Assembly (NCBI GenBank): GCA_021791995.1
Contig: JAJYVN010000155.1
Coordinates: forward strand, 1-7,109
Length of the DNA stretch: 7,109 nucleotides
Origin: Bacillota bacterium
GTDB lineage: Bacteria > Bacillota > Sulfobacillia > RBS10-35 > JAJYVN01
Reading direction: 5' to 3'
A program made the position numbers and the translations under genes. Positions 6,368-7,109 of the stretch are shown here, piece by piece; positions within the stretch are counted from its first letter, which is position 1, and each line of letters starts with the position of its first letter. The notes under the pieces were generated by a model. The model had not been told where the DNA came from and searched no databases. It was given only the letters and a program-made list of their open reading frames with translations.

Positions 6368-6948
6368 GAGAACGGATACTCTCGATGGGGCAAGCGGCAA
6401 AAGGACTCGGCGTCGCGGTCCGAACGATCTATCGTTGGCAAGCAGAGGGTAGACTGGTTCCGATCACTCGTTTGCGAATTGGGCAGCGGCGGTTCTCGTC
6501 TCGCGATGTGGATGCTTTGTTGCGTCTGGAAAGGCCCAATCAAGAGCGTTGTGCGGCCAAAGCCCTGGTTTCCTCGGAGAAACAAGCGGCAGCGGGACAG
6601 CTAGAGCGACAAAACGAGCGCCTCGTGAAAGCTGCGGGGGACCGTGGATATGAGGTTACGGTCGTAGTGGCTGAGAGGGCTTCTGGTCTGAACGAAAAGC
6701 GCCGAGGCCTCCAGCGCGTACTACGAATGGCTACGGAAGGTGAAATCGACATCGTTTTGGTCGAGTTCGAGGATCGTCTGGCTCGCTTCGGATTCACCTA
6801 CCTTGTGGAAGCGTTGACGGTTTGTGGGGTTCGGCTCGAACTACTCGATGGCCCGGTGGCGATGGATGCAGGCCAACCGTTGGTGGCCGATCGGCTCGCC
6901 CTTGTGACCTGCTTTGCAGCCCGCTTGTATGGGTGCCGGGCGCTATAG
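6361..6948 (+). CDS. tnpA: IS607-family serine recombinase (TnpA), 3' end truncated by an IS3-type insertion
   Basis: The product has 195 residues. An N-terminal MerR-like helix-turn-helix (about 7-55: MGQAAKGLGVAVRTIYRWQAEG, then RIGQRRFSSRDVDALL) is followed by a resolvase-type catalytic domain (about 66-191). Diagnostic segments are the QLERQNERL helix (80-88), RASGLNEKRRGLQRVL (106-121), FEDRLARFGF (136-145) and CFAARLYGCR (184-193). IS607 TnpA cuts and joins DNA through an active-site serine. Here the usual YARVSS motif reads KALVSS: Ser71 is present, but the conserved catalytic Arg is Leu69. The stop TAG (6946-6948) lies at the junction with an IS3-type end. The protein stops at YGCRAL, where relatives usually continue for some 10-25 residues before an overlapping tnpB. 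No tnpB is visible. ATG 6361 lacks a strong ribosome site; TTG 6340 and ATG 6385 are alternatives. The element is probably inactive. Confidence 0.82.
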   Translation: MVRERILSMGQAAKGLGVAVRTIYRWQAEGRLVPITRLRIGQRRFSSRDVDALLRLERPNQERCAAKALVSSEKQAAAGQLERQNERLVKAAGDRGYEVTVVVAERASGLNEKRRGLQRVLRMATEGEIDIVLVEFEDRLARFGFTYLVEALTVCGVRLELLDGPVAMDAGQPLVADRLALVTCFAARLYGCRAL

Positions 6949-7109
6949 TGGACCCAGAAAACTGGACAGGCAGAGCGGGGGTCGATAAGCAATCCCGAGC
7001 GGCGTGAGGAAGCACTATCCAGCCCAGTTCAAAGCCGAGGTTGTCCTCGAGATTCTGCGCGAAGAGAAGACACTGGCGCAGATCGCGGCGGAGCGGCACG
7101 TGCACCCGA
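6949..7109 (+). mobile_element. Left end of an IS3-family insertion sequence (runs off the window)
   Basis: TGGACCCAGAAAACTGGACA begins at 6949. It has the TG start and the ACCC...AAAA...TGGAC pattern that I associate with IS3/IS150-type terminal repeats, and it is followed within about 55 bp by the start of an OrfA reading frame. The exact boundary could be a few bases earlier (TAGTGG from 6946). The right end and the target-site duplication are outside the window, so the boundary and family are inferred from this end and the OrfA start. Confidence 0.7.
7004..7109 (+). CDS. IS3-family transposase OrfA, N-terminal fragment (3' end outside window)
   Basis: The 35 visible codons from GTG 7004 give MRKHYPAQFKAEVVLEIL, then REEKTLAQIAAERHVHP. 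This is the typical start of IS3-family OrfA proteins ('RRxYsaeFKaxvvlealreekTlaelAaxygvHPnqi'), a small helix-turn-helix protein that binds the element ends. In this family OrfA is usually fused to the DDE integrase OrfB by -1 frameshifting; OrfB would lie beyond the window. An in-frame TAA at 6986-6988 limits how far upstream the start can be, and GTG 7004 is the only conventional start codon after it that keeps the conserved N-terminus. No strong ribosome site is visible. Confidence 0.85.
   Translation, partial: MRKHYPAQFKAEVVLEILREEKTLAQIAAERHVHP

Overview
The window looks like an ordinary bacterial chromosome segment, probably from a high-GC organism with a Gram-positive-type envelope. 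It carries a class A penicillin-binding protein and a lipoprotein-type polysaccharide deacetylase. It also carries a small protein whose pattern I associate mainly with Actinomycetota. The taxon cannot be fixed from the sequence, and an acidophilic or thermophilic Bacillota (Sulfobacillus-like) source is also possible.

Layout from left to right. (1) Bases 1-224 are the 3' end of a thiamine-diphosphate enzyme, most like the acetolactate synthase large subunit (plus strand). (2) An 11-bp hairpin separates it from a convergent luciferase-like (LLM) flavin oxidoreductase gene (294-1265, minus). (3) Upstream of that, on the same strand, is a small conserved hypothetical gene (1443-1844, minus). 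(4) A 404-bp divergent intergenic region (1845-2248) contains three GTCAG motifs spaced exactly 11 bp apart. (5) A 925-residue class A PBP follows (2249-5026, plus), with an unusual C-terminal beta-rich, possibly cupredoxin-like tail. (6) A 13-pair hairpin separates it from a convergent NodB-family polysaccharide deacetylase lipoprotein (5090-6169, minus). (7) The right end is mobile DNA: an IS607-type serine recombinase gene (6361-6948, plus) whose 3' end appears cut off by the left end of an IS3-family element. The first 35 codons of that element's OrfA run off the window.

The PBP (glycan polymerisation and cross-linking) and the deacetylase (glycan modification) both act outside the membrane, so 2249-6169 is plausibly a small envelope locus, although the two genes are transcribed towards each other. 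The acetolactate synthase and the LLM enzyme are metabolic and have no obvious tie to it. The nested insertion sequences explain why no TnpB follows the IS607 recombinase inside the window.

I see no CRISPR array, tRNA, rRNA, toxin-antitoxin pair or recognisable defence system, and no convincing new multi-gene system. The observations most worth checking are the 11-bp phased GTCAG array, the PBP tail, the altered metal-site residues of the deacetylase, and the recombinase that lacks its conserved active-site arginine.
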